Position numbers and translations under genes: made by a program
Origin: Flavobacteriaceae bacterium
GTDB lineage: Bacteria > Bacteroidota > Bacteroidia > Flavobacteriales > Flavobacteriaceae
Length of the DNA stretch: 55,775 nucleotides
Reading direction: 5' to 3'
Assembly (NCBI GenBank): GCA_015494075.1
Contig: WGBX01000130.1
Location: forward strand, 1 to 55,775
Shown: one piece after another, positions 33,692 to 42,841 of the stretch
Position numbering within the stretch: the first letter of the stretch is position 1
Layout of the letters: every line of letters starts with the position of its first letter
The notes under the pieces: model-generated
What the model was told of the DNA's origin: nothing
Seen by the model: the letters and a program-made list of their open reading frames with translations, nothing else
The model's database searches: none

Positions 33692-36494
33692 GAAAAAGAT
33701 TACATTATTCCTTTTCTTTTTAGGCTTGGTCACTATTGCGCAAGCTCAAAAATTGAAAGGGGTGGTTGTCGACCAAAACAATGAAGCCATTCCCGGCGCC
33801 AATATTATGGTAGTAGAAACTAATCAAGGAACTTCTTCTGATTTTGATGGTAAATTTTATATAGACATCAAAGAATTTCCGGTAACTCTAAAAGTGTCTT
33901 TTATGGGATACCAACCGGTTACATTAAAATTAGACGCTCCTAAAACACTTAAAATTGTTTTAAAAGACAATAATGAATTTTTAGATGATGTAGTTGTAAC
34001 AGCATCTAGAGGTAAAGAAAAAATTAAAGAGTCTCCGGTGAGTATTGAACGCATGGGTTTGCGTGAAATCAAACGTAATACTGCACCATCTTTTTATGAT
34101 GGGCTAGCTAACTTAAAAGGTATTGATATAAATACAAACTCTTTGACTTTTCAATCTGTTAACGCAAGAGGCTTTGCAACATTTGCTAATAACAGATTTT
34201 TGCAATTAATTGATGGTATGGACAACTCATCACCGGCTTTAAATTTTCCATTAGGTAACTTGGTAGGCATAAATGAATTAGACGTCAAAAGTGTAGAAAT
34301 TTTACCCGGTGCGGCTTCTGCTTTATATGGCGCAAATGCTTTTAATGGCGTTTTAAATATGCAAAGTAAAAGCCCATTTAACTATAAAGGTCTAAGTGCT
34401 TATGTAAAATACGGTGTAACGACTCAGGATGCTGCCGGTACTAATCCTTACCAAGATGTGGGCATACGTTATGCGTGGGGTGGTGATTATGCCGCTGCCA
34501 AAATAAACTTTTCTTATTTAAAAGGAACAGATTGGTATGCAGTAGATTATTCAGATATTGATATAGATCCTATGAATCCGGATTTAAAAGGAAGCCGTGA
34601 AACCAACCCTTCATATGATGGAATGAATATTTATGGTGATGAAATTGTAACAACTTTGCCTATTAATGCGCAAACCGGGGGTTTCTATGATGATATTCGT
34701 GTTTCACGAACCGGATATAAAGAAATTGATTTGACAGACTATGAAGCTAAAAGTTTAAAAGCTGATATAGGTTTTTACTATCGGCCAAGCGGTCAACCAG
34801 GTAAATTAGAATTTATATGGAATTCAAGATTTGGAACAGGAAAAACCATCTATCAAGGTGCTAACCGTTATGTTTTAGATGGGATTTTTATTCACCAACA
34901 TAAATTAGAAATTAAAAATAAAAATTGGTTTGTACGTGCATATTATACAGGTGAAGATGCCGGAGATTCATATGATACAAAGTTTACAGCCTGGAACATA
35001 AACCGTAAATGGCGAAGTGATGAAGCATGGTTTACAGACTATGCTCGAATATATGTTAATGCCCGTATTACAGGGGCAGATGAAGCTACGGCACACCAAA
35101 TTGCCAGAAATTTTGCAGACAATAGCCCTGTAGATTCCTACGGAAACCCTAAAACACCACGCTATCTTCCCGGCACACCGGAATATGAGCAGGCTTTTGC
35201 TGAAGTTACGAATGACCCGAATTTTAAAACCGGTGGAAAATTCATAGATAAAACAACCTTAAAACATGTTGAAGGCAACTATAATTTCCGTGACTTAATT
35301 TCATTTGCTGAAATTCAAGTAGGTGGATCTTTGAGACGCTACTCTTTAAATTCCGAAGGTACAATTTTTACAGACTATCCCGGATTATCCTCCATTTATA
35401 TTGACGAGGGCGGCGCCTATATACAAATAAGCAAAAAAATGATGGATGAACGTTTAAAATTATCAACCTCTTTGCGTTATGACAAGCAAAATCAATTTGA
35501 TGGTAATTTTTCGCCACGTTTTTCGGCAGTATATTCAGCCGGTGTTAATAAAGAACACAATTTTAGAGTTTCATTTCAAACAGGATTTAGAAACCCTTCA
35601 ACTCAAGATTTATATATTGGTCTAAATTTAGGCCCTATTACTTTGTTAGGTGCTGCTCCCGACAACTGGGATCGTTATGAAGAGACCGTACAAGCTTATG
35701 ATCCTAACAATAATGTCTTTTTTCCGGCTACTGTTACCGGAACTGACGCTTATACAAATGCCTATACACTATCCTCTTTTAAGAAATTTGGCGAAACGCA
35801 TAACCCAGATGATTTGGAAGTGGCGTCGGTAGATGCCATTAAACCGGAGCAAGTAACTACAATAGAATTTGGTTACCGTGGAGAGCTGGTTCGCAATTTA
35901 AGCATGGATTTTGCGGCTTATTACAACCAATATAATGATTTTGCTGCCGGCATACGTGTCATGGCATTATCTAGTGAAGTGGGTACAGTTGATAATTTTG
36001 CAAATGCCTTACCTGCGATAGGTACAGGCGCCTATAAACCATTTCAATTGTATACCAATGCCAAATCAACTGTAACTTCTTATGGCCTTGATATCGGATT
36101 TAATTATAAAGCAGGGCATTATATGTTCGGGCTGATTTATGATTATGCCAAGTTTGATTTTACACCGGCTCCGGGTGAAGAAGATTTTCGTCCCGGATTT
36201 AATACACCTGAACATCGTATCAAAGCATCTTTTGGAAATGATCAATTATTTAAAAATTTAGGATTTAAAATAGATTATAAATACCAAACATCTTTTGAAT
36301 GGCAATCGTCATTTGCAGATGGTACGGTGCCTGCAAGAAATATAGTAGACGCTCAAATTAATTATAACATAAAAAAGTATAAAACCAAAATTAAAGTCGG
36401 CGGTTCAAATATTCTTGGAGAAGAATATTTGCCGGCCCCCGGAACCGGTAAAGTTGGAAGTATATTTTATATGGGTTTAACTTACGGGTTATAA
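33690..36494 (+). CDS. TonB-dependent outer-membrane receptor with N-terminal carboxypeptidase-regulatory domain
   Basis: 934 aa. The signal peptide MKKITLFLFFLGLVTIAQAQ is followed by a carboxypeptidase-regulatory-like domain (KLKGVVVDQNNEAIPGANIMV), a plug domain (ESPVSIERMGLREIKRNTAPSFYDGLANLKGIDI ... GAASALYGANAFNGVLNMQSK) and a large barrel ending VGSIFYMGLTYGL. It imports an unknown ligand using TonB energy. No SusD partner or uptake gene is next to it, so the ligand cannot be guessed. It is probably monocistronic, ending at a hairpin. Confidence 0.94.
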   Translation: MKKITLFLFFLGLVTIAQAQKLKGVVVDQNNEAIPGANIMVVETNQGTSSDFDGKFYIDIKEFPVTLKVSFMGYQPVTLKLDAPKTLKIVLKDNNEFLDDVVVTASRGKEKIKESPVSIERMGLREIKRNTAPSFYDGLANLKGIDINTNSLTFQSVNARGFATFANNRFLQLIDGMDNSSPALNFPLGNLVGINELDVKSVEILPGAASALYGANAFNGVLNMQSKSPFNYKGLSAYVKYGVTTQDAAGTNPYQDVGIRYAWGGDYAAAKINFSYLKGTDWYAVDYSDIDIDPMNPDLKGSRETNPSYDGMNIYGDEIVTTLPINAQTGGFYDDIRVSRTGYKEIDLTDYEAKSLKADIGFYYRPSGQPGKLEFIWNSRFGTGKTIYQGANRYVLDGIFIHQHKLEIKNKNWFVRAYYTGEDAGDSYDTKFTAWNINRKWRSDEAWFTDYARIYVNARITGADEATAHQIARNFADNSPVDSYGNPKTPRYLPGTPEYEQAFAEVTNDPNFKTGGKFIDKTTLKHVEGNYNFRDLISFAEIQVGGSLRRYSLNSEGTIFTDYPGLSSIYIDEGGAYIQISKKMMDERLKLSTSLRYDKQNQFDGNFSPRFSAVYSAGVNKEHNFRVSFQTGFRNPSTQDLYIGLNLGPITLLGAAPDNWDRYEETVQAYDPNNNVFFPATVTGTDAYTNAYTLSSFKKFGETHNPDDLEVASVDAIKPEQVTTIEFGYRGELVRNLSMDFAAYYNQYNDFAAGIRVMALSSEVGTVDNFANALPAIGTGAYKPFQLYTNAKSTVTSYGLDIGFNYKAGHYMFGLIYDYAKFDFTPAPGEEDFRPGFNTPEHRIKASFGNDQLFKNLGFKIDYKYQTSFEWQSSFADGTVPARNIVDAQINYNIKKYKTKIKVGGSNILGEEYLPAPGTGKVGSIFYMGLTYGL

Positions 36495-36520
36495 AAAAAA
36501 CAATATTTAGTTTTTAAATA

Positions 36521-36546
36521 AAACCTGTCTAAATATAGGCAGGTTT
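36521..36546 (+). terminator. Intrinsic terminator after the TonB-dependent receptor gene
   Basis: AAACCTGTCT pairs with AGGCAGGTTT (one G-U) around a 6-nt loop, followed by a T-rich stretch, 26 nt after the stop. Confidence 0.72.
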
Positions 36547-36627
36547 TGTTATGTTTAATAAATAAATTTAAGCCTTTTGCTAAATTATTAATTTAAAGTA
36601 AATTTTCTAAATTGACGTTTAAAATCA

Positions 36628-36657
36628 TTTGATAAGAAAAATAGTTTCATACCTTTG
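36628..36657 (+). promoter_or_regulatory. Promoter of nifJ
   Basis: TTTG (36628-36631) and TACCTTTG (36650-36657) are 18 nt apart, a strong Bacteroidota promoter match 45 nt before the nifJ ATG. Confidence 0.7.
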
Positions 36658-36702
36658 TGTGTTTCAATAATTAGTTTAATCAAAACAAAAAAATAAATTA
36701 CT

Positions 36703-39700
36703 ATGGCAAAACAATTTCCTAAATTTATTGGGGATGCGAATGAAGCGGTAGCTAGAGTGGCACACAAAATCAATGAAGTGTGTGCAATCTACCCCATTAC
36801 GCCATCCTCTCCAATGGGCGAACATGCCGATGCGCTAAGTGCCAAAGGAGAAAAAAATATTTGGGGTGAAATTCCCCGTGTAATTGAAATGCAAAGTGAG
36901 GGAGGAGCTTCCGGTGCTGTTCATGGTGCTTTACAAGGTGGTGCATTAACCACAACCTTTACAGCTTCACAAGGCTTACTGCTCATGATCCCAAATATGT
37001 ATAAAATTGCCGGTGAGTTGCTACCGACCGTATTTCATATTGCAGCTAGAACAGTTGCCACACATGCACTGTCTATTTTTGGTGATCATTCAGATGTAAT
37101 GGCAACCCGCCAAACGGGTTTTGCTATGTTATTTGGCGGATCAGTTCAAGAAGCACAAGATATGGCTCTATTGGCACAAGTGGCATCTTTAAATACACGT
37201 GTGCCTTTTTTGAATGTGTTTGATGGATTCAGAACGTCGCACGAAATTCAAAAAGTTGATGCTATACCTGATGAAATTTTGAAAGAAATGATTCCGGAAG
37301 AAAAAGTTATGGAGCATAAAGTAAGAGCTTTAGATCCTGACAAACCTAAATTGAGAGGCTCTTCACAAAACCCGGATGTATTTTTTCAAAATAGAGAACG
37401 TTCTAATCCTTATTACCAAAGAGTTCCCGGTGTTGTTAAAGAAACTTTTGATAAGTTTTATAAATTAACCGGTCGTCGTTATGAATTATATCAATATTAT
37501 GGTGCGCCTGATGCCGAAAAAATGATCATCATCATGGGTTCAGGTATGGGAGCAGCTTTAGAAACTGTTGAAGAAATGACTAAAAACGGTGAAAAAGTCG
37601 GTGTTTTAGTCGTTCGTTTATATCGTCCTTTTTCTGTTAAAGATTTTATTGATGCCATTCCTCAAACTGTCAAAAAAATTGCAGTTTTAGACCGTACTAA
37701 AGAATCTGGCAGTATTGGTGAACCCTTATATATGGACACGGTTAATGCTTTTGTTGAGTCTGATAGAGATATGCCTAAAATTGTAGGTGGTCGTTATGGA
37801 TTATCATCCAAAGAATTTAACCCTTCACATGTTAAAGGTATTTTTGATGAATTAGGCAAAGAGCAACCTAAAAATCATTTCACGGTTGGTATTGTCGATG
37901 ATGTAACATTTACCAGTATTGATAAAGATGACAACTTTAAAGTAAAAACTAATAATAAAGGTTTCTTATTTTTCGGGTTAGGCTCAGATGGAACTGTTTC
38001 GGCTAACAAAAACTCAATCAAAATCATTGGGCAAACAACAGACAATTATGTTCAAGGATATTTTGTTTATGATAGTAAAAAAGCCGGTGCAAGAACCGTT
38101 TCTCACTTGCGCTTTGGTCCCGACCCCATTAAATCAACTTATTTAATTGATGAAGCTGACTTTGTCGCTATTCATCAATTTAACTTCGTGCAAAAATATA
38201 ATTTCGTCAAAAATGTTAAAAAAGGCGGAACATTATTATTAAACTCACCTTTTACAGCTGACGAAATTTGGGAGCAATTACCCAAAGAAATTCAAAAAGA
38301 AATAATTGATCGTGAATTAAAATTCTATGTAGTCGATGCTTCAAGAGTCGCTTTTGAAGCTAAATTAGGTCGAAGAACAAATACCGTTTTACAAACATGT
38401 TTCTTTGCCATTTCAGGTATATTGCCTCAAGACGAAGCTATTGAAAAAATTAAAAATGCTATTGTCAAATCCTATTCACATAAAGGAGACGCCATTGTTC
38501 AAATGAACTTTAATGCTGTTGATAAAGCATTAGAATATCTGCAAGAAGTTAATTATCCTAAGCAAGTTACAAGCGATAGAAATTTGGAAAGTGTAATGCA
38601 TGAAGATGCACCTGAATATGTATTGGACGTTTTAGGTAAAATTTATGCCGGAGAAGGCGATTCATTACCTGTAAGTGCATTTGAGGCTGACGGAACTTTC
38701 CCGTTGGGAACTGCAAAATATGAAAAATCAAATATTGCTGATTTTGTGCCTACTTGGGATGATACGGAACTTTGTACCCAATGTAATAAATGTGTACATA
38801 TTTGTCCTCATGCAGCTATTCGTTCAAAAATTATTGATGTTGAAGCTTTAGCTGATGCTCCCGAAGACTTTAGAAAAACTAAAATCAAAGGACGTTATGA
38901 AGGCGTTGATACCTATATTTTACAAGTTGACCCGGAACACTGTACAGGCTGTAACCTTTGTGTAGCTGTTTGTCCTGCTGAAAGCAAAACAGAACCCGGT
39001 TTTAAAGCTATTAATATGCACCCTCGTATGGAAGTGCAACCTGTTGAACAAAAATTATGGGATTACTTTGTTGACTTACCTTGGTATGATCGTAAGAAAT
39101 TAAAATTGAATACTGTTAAAAATGTTCAATTTTTACAACCGTTATTTGAATATTCAGGTGCTTGTCCGGGTTGTGGCGAAACGCCTTATATAAAAGAAGT
39201 TACTCAATTATATGGCGATAGTTCATTAATTGCTAATGCTACTGGTTGTTCTTCAATCTATGGCGGTAATTTACCAACTACACCTTATACAACCAATGAA
39301 AGAGGACAAGGTCCTGCATGGGCTAACTCGTTATTTGAAGATAATGCTGAATATGGTTTGGGTATGCGATTGGCAATGACCGAAAAACAAAAAACTGCAC
39401 GAACCTTATTAAAGAAATTTGAAGATGTAATAGGTAGTGAGTTGGTTGAAGCCATTCTTAATAATCCTGAATCTGATGAAACACAAAAAGAACAGCAACT
39501 TGATAATATCAAACAAGTAAGAGAAGCTATCAAAGATATCGATTCTGACGATGCCAGACGTTTGATGGTTTTAGCAGATGATTTGCGCAAAAAATACATT
39601 TGGATCTTTGGTGGTGACGGATGGGCATATGATATTGGTTATGGTGGCTTAGATCATGCTATTGCGAGTGGCGAAAATATCAATATTTTAGTTATGGATA

Positions 39701-40227
39701 CCGAGGTATATTCCAATACCGGTGGTCAAGCTTCAAAAGCTACTCCAATTGGTGCAAGTGCCAAGTTTGAAGTGGCCGGTAAATCTATACCTAAAAAAGA
39801 TATTGCTTTGCAAGCTGTAGCTTATGGTAATGTTTACGTTGCACAAATTGCTAGTGGCGCCAAAGACCAACAATCTTTAAAGGCTATTAAAGAAGCTGCT
39901 GAATATGATGGCCCATCTATTTTGATTGCATATTCTCATTGTATTGAACATGGATATGATATGGGTGACGGTGCTGAGCATCAAGAGTTGGCCGTTAAAT
40001 CAGGTTATTGGCCATTATTTAGATATGATCCACGTAAACCAATAGGTAAACGGTTCCAATTAGATAGTAAAGCACCTTCTATTCCGGTTACAGAATTAAT
40101 CGATAAAGAAGCCCGTTTTGCCAGAGTTAAAAAAGCCAATCCCGAACGTGCTAAAATGTTGCAAGATATGTTGCAACAAGAAATTAATAACCGTTGGGAA
40201 AGATTAGAATTGTTATCTAAATTGTAA
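36703..40227 (+). CDS. nifJ: Pyruvate:ferredoxin (flavodoxin) oxidoreductase
   Basis: 1174 aa, the full single-chain form. Domains in order: pyrimidine-binding thiamine domain (KINEVCAIYPITPSSPMGEHAD, ~1-240), transketolase C-like domain (MIIIMGSGMGAALETVEEM), gamma domain, two-cluster ferredoxin domain at ~690-760 (CTQCNKCVHICPHAAIR and CTGCNLCVAVCPAESK), and the thiamine-pyrophosphate domain with CPGCGETPYIKE, GDGWAYDIGYGGLDHA and NTGGQASKATPIG. It oxidises pyruvate to acetyl-CoA and CO2 with reduction of ferredoxin or flavodoxin and is oxygen-sensitive in most organisms. It has its own promoter and terminator. Confidence 0.98.
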   Translation: MAKQFPKFIGDANEAVARVAHKINEVCAIYPITPSSPMGEHADALSAKGEKNIWGEIPRVIEMQSEGGASGAVHGALQGGALTTTFTASQGLLLMIPNMYKIAGELLPTVFHIAARTVATHALSIFGDHSDVMATRQTGFAMLFGGSVQEAQDMALLAQVASLNTRVPFLNVFDGFRTSHEIQKVDAIPDEILKEMIPEEKVMEHKVRALDPDKPKLRGSSQNPDVFFQNRERSNPYYQRVPGVVKETFDKFYKLTGRRYELYQYYGAPDAEKMIIIMGSGMGAALETVEEMTKNGEKVGVLVVRLYRPFSVKDFIDAIPQTVKKIAVLDRTKESGSIGEPLYMDTVNAFVESDRDMPKIVGGRYGLSSKEFNPSHVKGIFDELGKEQPKNHFTVGIVDDVTFTSIDKDDNFKVKTNNKGFLFFGLGSDGTVSANKNSIKIIGQTTDNYVQGYFVYDSKKAGARTVSHLRFGPDPIKSTYLIDEADFVAIHQFNFVQKYNFVKNVKKGGTLLLNSPFTADEIWEQLPKEIQKEIIDRELKFYVVDASRVAFEAKLGRRTNTVLQTCFFAISGILPQDEAIEKIKNAIVKSYSHKGDAIVQMNFNAVDKALEYLQEVNYPKQVTSDRNLESVMHEDAPEYVLDVLGKIYAGEGDSLPVSAFEADGTFPLGTAKYEKSNIADFVPTWDDTELCTQCNKCVHICPHAAIRSKIIDVEALADAPEDFRKTKIKGRYEGVDTYILQVDPEHCTGCNLCVAVCPAESKTEPGFKAINMHPRMEVQPVEQKLWDYFVDLPWYDRKKLKLNTVKNVQFLQPLFEYSGACPGCGETPYIKEVTQLYGDSSLIANATGCSSIYGGNLPTTPYTTNERGQGPAWANSLFEDNAEYGLGMRLAMTEKQKTARTLLKKFEDVIGSELVEAILNNPESDETQKEQQLDNIKQVREAIKDIDSDDARRLMVLADDLRKKYIWIFGGDGWAYDIGYGGLDHAIASGENINILVMDTEVYSNTGGQASKATPIGASAKFEVAGKSIPKKDIALQAVAYGNVYVAQIASGAKDQQSLKAIKEAAEYDGPSILIAYSHCIEHGYDMGDGAEHQELAVKSGYWPLFRYDPRKPIGKRFQLDSKAPSIPVTELIDKEARFARVKKANPERAKMLQDMLQQEINNRWERLELLSKL

Positions 40228-40247
40228 TAGATAATAAAGACAAATAT

Positions 40248-40272
40248 AAAAGCCCGCAATTTGCGGGCTTTT
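40248..40272 (+). terminator. Intrinsic terminator after nifJ
   Basis: AAAAGCCCGCAA and TTGCGGGCTTTTT form a GC-rich stem ending in a T run, 20 nt after the nifJ stop and just before the tRNA. Confidence 0.88.
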
Positions 40273-40294
40273 TATTATTTTTGCATATCAAAAT

Positions 40295-40378
40295 GCCCGA
40301 ATGGCGGAATTGGTAGACGCGCATGATTCAGGGTCATGTGTCCGCAAGGACGTGCAGGTTCGATTCCTGTTTCGGGCA
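40295..40378 (+). tRNA. tRNA-Leu (anticodon CAG)
   Basis: 84 nt. The acceptor stem GCCCGAA pairs with TTCGGGC, with A as discriminator. The anticodon arm CATGA-TTCAGGG-TCATG gives anticodon CAG, reading CUG codons. A long variable arm (TGTCCGCAAGGACG) marks a class II tRNA, and the T arm GCAGGTTCGATTCCTGT is canonical. CCA is not encoded. It stands alone, 5 nt from the end of the convergent namZ gene. Confidence 0.97.
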
Positions 40379-40382
40379 CTTT

Positions 40383-41582
40383 TTATTTATAAAGCAAATA
40401 TTTTTTTCGTATTTCTTTAAAATTTTCAATGTCTTTTTGCCATTGAGCTTTTATGCTTTTTATTGATAACCCTTTTTTTATGTTAGCCTCTAGAGTCTGA
40501 TTTCCGGCAAGTTTTGAAAAGAATTTATTGAAGAATTTACTTTTTACAGATGTATCATATTGTTGGTAAGTTTGAATGAGCCATTCTAAATTTATTTCAT
40601 GTGGAGGCGTAATATTTCTTAAATCACGGCCATAACAAACTTCGCCTTGGTGTTTTGGCCATTTGCTCCCTGCATTAGGTTGAGGCGTAAAAGAAAATTT
40701 TGAGTGAGGCAAGTAGGGTGACCCGTAAACTTGAAAAGGAAAGTCAGTACCACGTCCAACACTGATATCTGTTCCTTCAAACAGACATAAGGAAGGATAT
40801 AATCGAATAGCTTGATAATTAGGTAAATTTGGTGAAGGTTTTACAGGCAAATGATACACAGACTGATGATCATAATTTTTTATGGGAATAACTGTCAAGT
40901 CAGCTGTTAAGTTATTTCCTAACCAATGCTCGCCATTAATCATTTGAGCATATTCGCCAATAGTCATACCATAAACTATCGGAACCGGATGCATGCCGAC
41001 AAATGAAGTTTGGGTTGGCGTCATTACAGGGCCATCAATATAGTCTGCGTTGGGGTTGGGTCTGTCCAATACAATAATTGGAATTTTTTGCTCGGCTGCT
41101 GCTTCCATAACATAATGCAAGGTAGATAAGTAAGTATAAAACCGTACACCGACATCCTGAATGTCAAATACTAAGACATCCACATTTTTAAGATCTTCTG
41201 TTGTTGGTTTTTTATGTTTGCCGTATAGAGAAATAATAGGAAGTCCTGTTTTAAGATCTTTTGAGTTAGCAATCAATTCACCTGCTGAGGCTTTCCCTCT
41301 AAAACCATGTTCTGGAGCAAAAACTTTAGTAATATTAATGCCTCTTTGTAATAAAGTATCGACTAAATGTGTGCCATTAATCTCTGAGGTTTGATTACCT
41401 ATTAAAGCAACATTTTTAGTCTTTAATAAAGGTAAATAACTATCAAAATTGTAAGCTCCGGGTATTATTTTTTGCGTTTTAAAATGCTTTTGAGATATTG
41501 CTTTGTGCAAAGATTGACTTTGACAAGTGAAAAAATAAAAAAATAGGAGAATCGTGAATAAATATGTATTTTTGGTTTGCAT
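40383..41582 (-). CDS. namZ: DUF1343 protein, probable exo-beta-N-acetylmuramidase NamZ
   Basis: 399 aa with a signal peptide (NTYLFTILLFFYFFTCQSQ). NVALIGNQTSEINGTHLVDTLLQRGI, KVFAPEHGFRGKASAGE, GLPIISLYGKHKKPT, FDIQDVGVRFYTYLSTLHYVMEAA, LDRPNPNADYIDGPV and YPSLCLFEGTDISVGRGTDFPFQVYGSP are the hallmark blocks of DUF1343, now known to include the peptidoglycan-recycling exo-muramidase NamZ. It would release terminal MurNAc from muropeptide sugars in the periplasm. Its start is only 14 nt from the divergent permease start. Confidence 0.9.
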   Translation of the reverse strand: MQTKNTYLFTILLFFYFFTCQSQSLHKAISQKHFKTQKIIPGAYNFDSYLPLLKTKNVALIGNQTSEINGTHLVDTLLQRGINITKVFAPEHGFRGKASAGELIANSKDLKTGLPIISLYGKHKKPTTEDLKNVDVLVFDIQDVGVRFYTYLSTLHYVMEAAAEQKIPIIVLDRPNPNADYIDGPVMTPTQTSFVGMHPVPIVYGMTIGEYAQMINGEHWLGNNLTADLTVIPIKNYDHQSVYHLPVKPSPNLPNYQAIRLYPSLCLFEGTDISVGRGTDFPFQVYGSPYLPHSKFSFTPQPNAGSKWPKHQGEVCYGRDLRNITPPHEINLEWLIQTYQQYDTSVKSKFFNKFFSKLAGNQTLEANIKKGLSIKSIKAQWQKDIENFKEIRKKYLLYK

Positions 41583-41596
41583 AAATTACTTAAATT

Positions 41597-42829
41597 TTGA
41601 ATGTTAATATTTTTATAGCTAAACGTTTAATCGGATCAGGCCAATACAAAAATAAGATTTCTTCTCCGATAATTAAAATCGCAATTATTTCGATAGCTAT
41701 CGGAATGGTTATCATGCTTATTTCTATGGCTACAGGATTTGGATTGCAACATAAAATTCGTGAAAAAATTTCAGCTTTTTCAGGTCATATTATCATTAGC
41801 AATTATGATACCAATCAATCAGGATTAACCCTTAATCCTATTTCCCTACACCAAAAATTTTATCCCGAATTTAAACAGATAAAAGGTATTAAAAATGTGC
41901 AATCTTTTGCCACCATAGGTGGTATAATACGTACACCGACAGATTTTGAAGGTGTCATATTTAAAGGAGTAGATAGTTTATACAACTGGGATTTGTTTAA
42001 GCCTTATTTAATTGCAGGACAAATTCCTAATTATGGTAATAAAGTAAATGATAGTGTGATTTTATCTAAAACGATTGCCGACCGTTTACAACTGAAATTA
42101 CATCAAAAAATTACGACATATTTTTTACGTGAAGGTTCTCAAAAACCACAACTAAGAGTTTTTAAAATTGCAGGAATCTATGATTCGGGTTTTGAAGATT
42201 TTGATAAAACTTATATGTTAGGAGACTTAAAAATAGTACAAAAACTTTACAAATGGCCTGATAGTCTTACAGGTGGCTTTGAGGTGATTTTAAATGATTT
42301 TGCTCAAATAGTTCCTAAAACAAAAGCCATATATCAGGTAGTGCCTTCTACCTTAAATACAGAATCTATTATTGATAGATATCCATTAATTTTTAACTGG
42401 TTAAATATGTTTGATTTTAATATTTTGCTGATATTGGTGATTATTATTTTTATTGCCGGATTAAACATGATTACAACACTACTTGTGATGATTTTGGATA
42501 AACGCCAGTTTATTGCCATTATGAAAGTTATGGGAAGTACAAATACTAAACTACAACGTATTTTTTTAATACAAGCGGCTTATATTATAAGTATAGGACT
42601 ATTTATAGGTAATGTATTGGGTTTAGGCTTAATTTTGCTTCAAAAACATTTTGGTTTTATTAAACTGAATCCGGAGACATATTATGTCAAAACAGCTCCT
42701 GTTTATATAGATATAAAGGATATTTTATTATTGAATACCGGTGTTTTATTAGCAATTTTAATTATGCTTCTGTTACCGGTATTGGTCATTAGTCGTATCT
42801 CTCCGGTAAAAGTTTTAAAGTATGATTAG
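41597..42829 (+). CDS. ABC transporter permease, LolC/LolE (FtsX-like) family
   Basis: 410 aa with one N-terminal and three C-terminal membrane spans around a ~220-residue periplasmic MacB-like domain (SGHIIISNYDTNQ, LILSKTIADRLQL). FIAKRLIGSGQYKNKISSPIIKIAIISIAIGMVIMLISMATGFGLQ matches the N-terminus of lipoprotein-release permeases. The start appears to be TTG at 41597, since the nearby ATG is out of frame and this start gives the conserved N-terminus. Probably extracts lipoproteins for transport to the outer membrane together with a LolD-like ATPase not encoded nearby. Confidence 0.85.
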   Translation: MNVNIFIAKRLIGSGQYKNKISSPIIKIAIISIAIGMVIMLISMATGFGLQHKIREKISAFSGHIIISNYDTNQSGLTLNPISLHQKFYPEFKQIKGIKNVQSFATIGGIIRTPTDFEGVIFKGVDSLYNWDLFKPYLIAGQIPNYGNKVNDSVILSKTIADRLQLKLHQKITTYFLREGSQKPQLRVFKIAGIYDSGFEDFDKTYMLGDLKIVQKLYKWPDSLTGGFEVILNDFAQIVPKTKAIYQVVPSTLNTESIIDRYPLIFNWLNMFDFNILLILVIIIFIAGLNMITTLLVMILDKRQFIAIMKVMGSTNTKLQRIFLIQAAYIISIGLFIGNVLGLGLILLQKHFGFIKLNPETYYVKTAPVYIDIKDILLLNTGVLLAILIMLLLPVLVISRISPVKVLKYD

Positions 42830-42841
42830 AGATATTTACCA

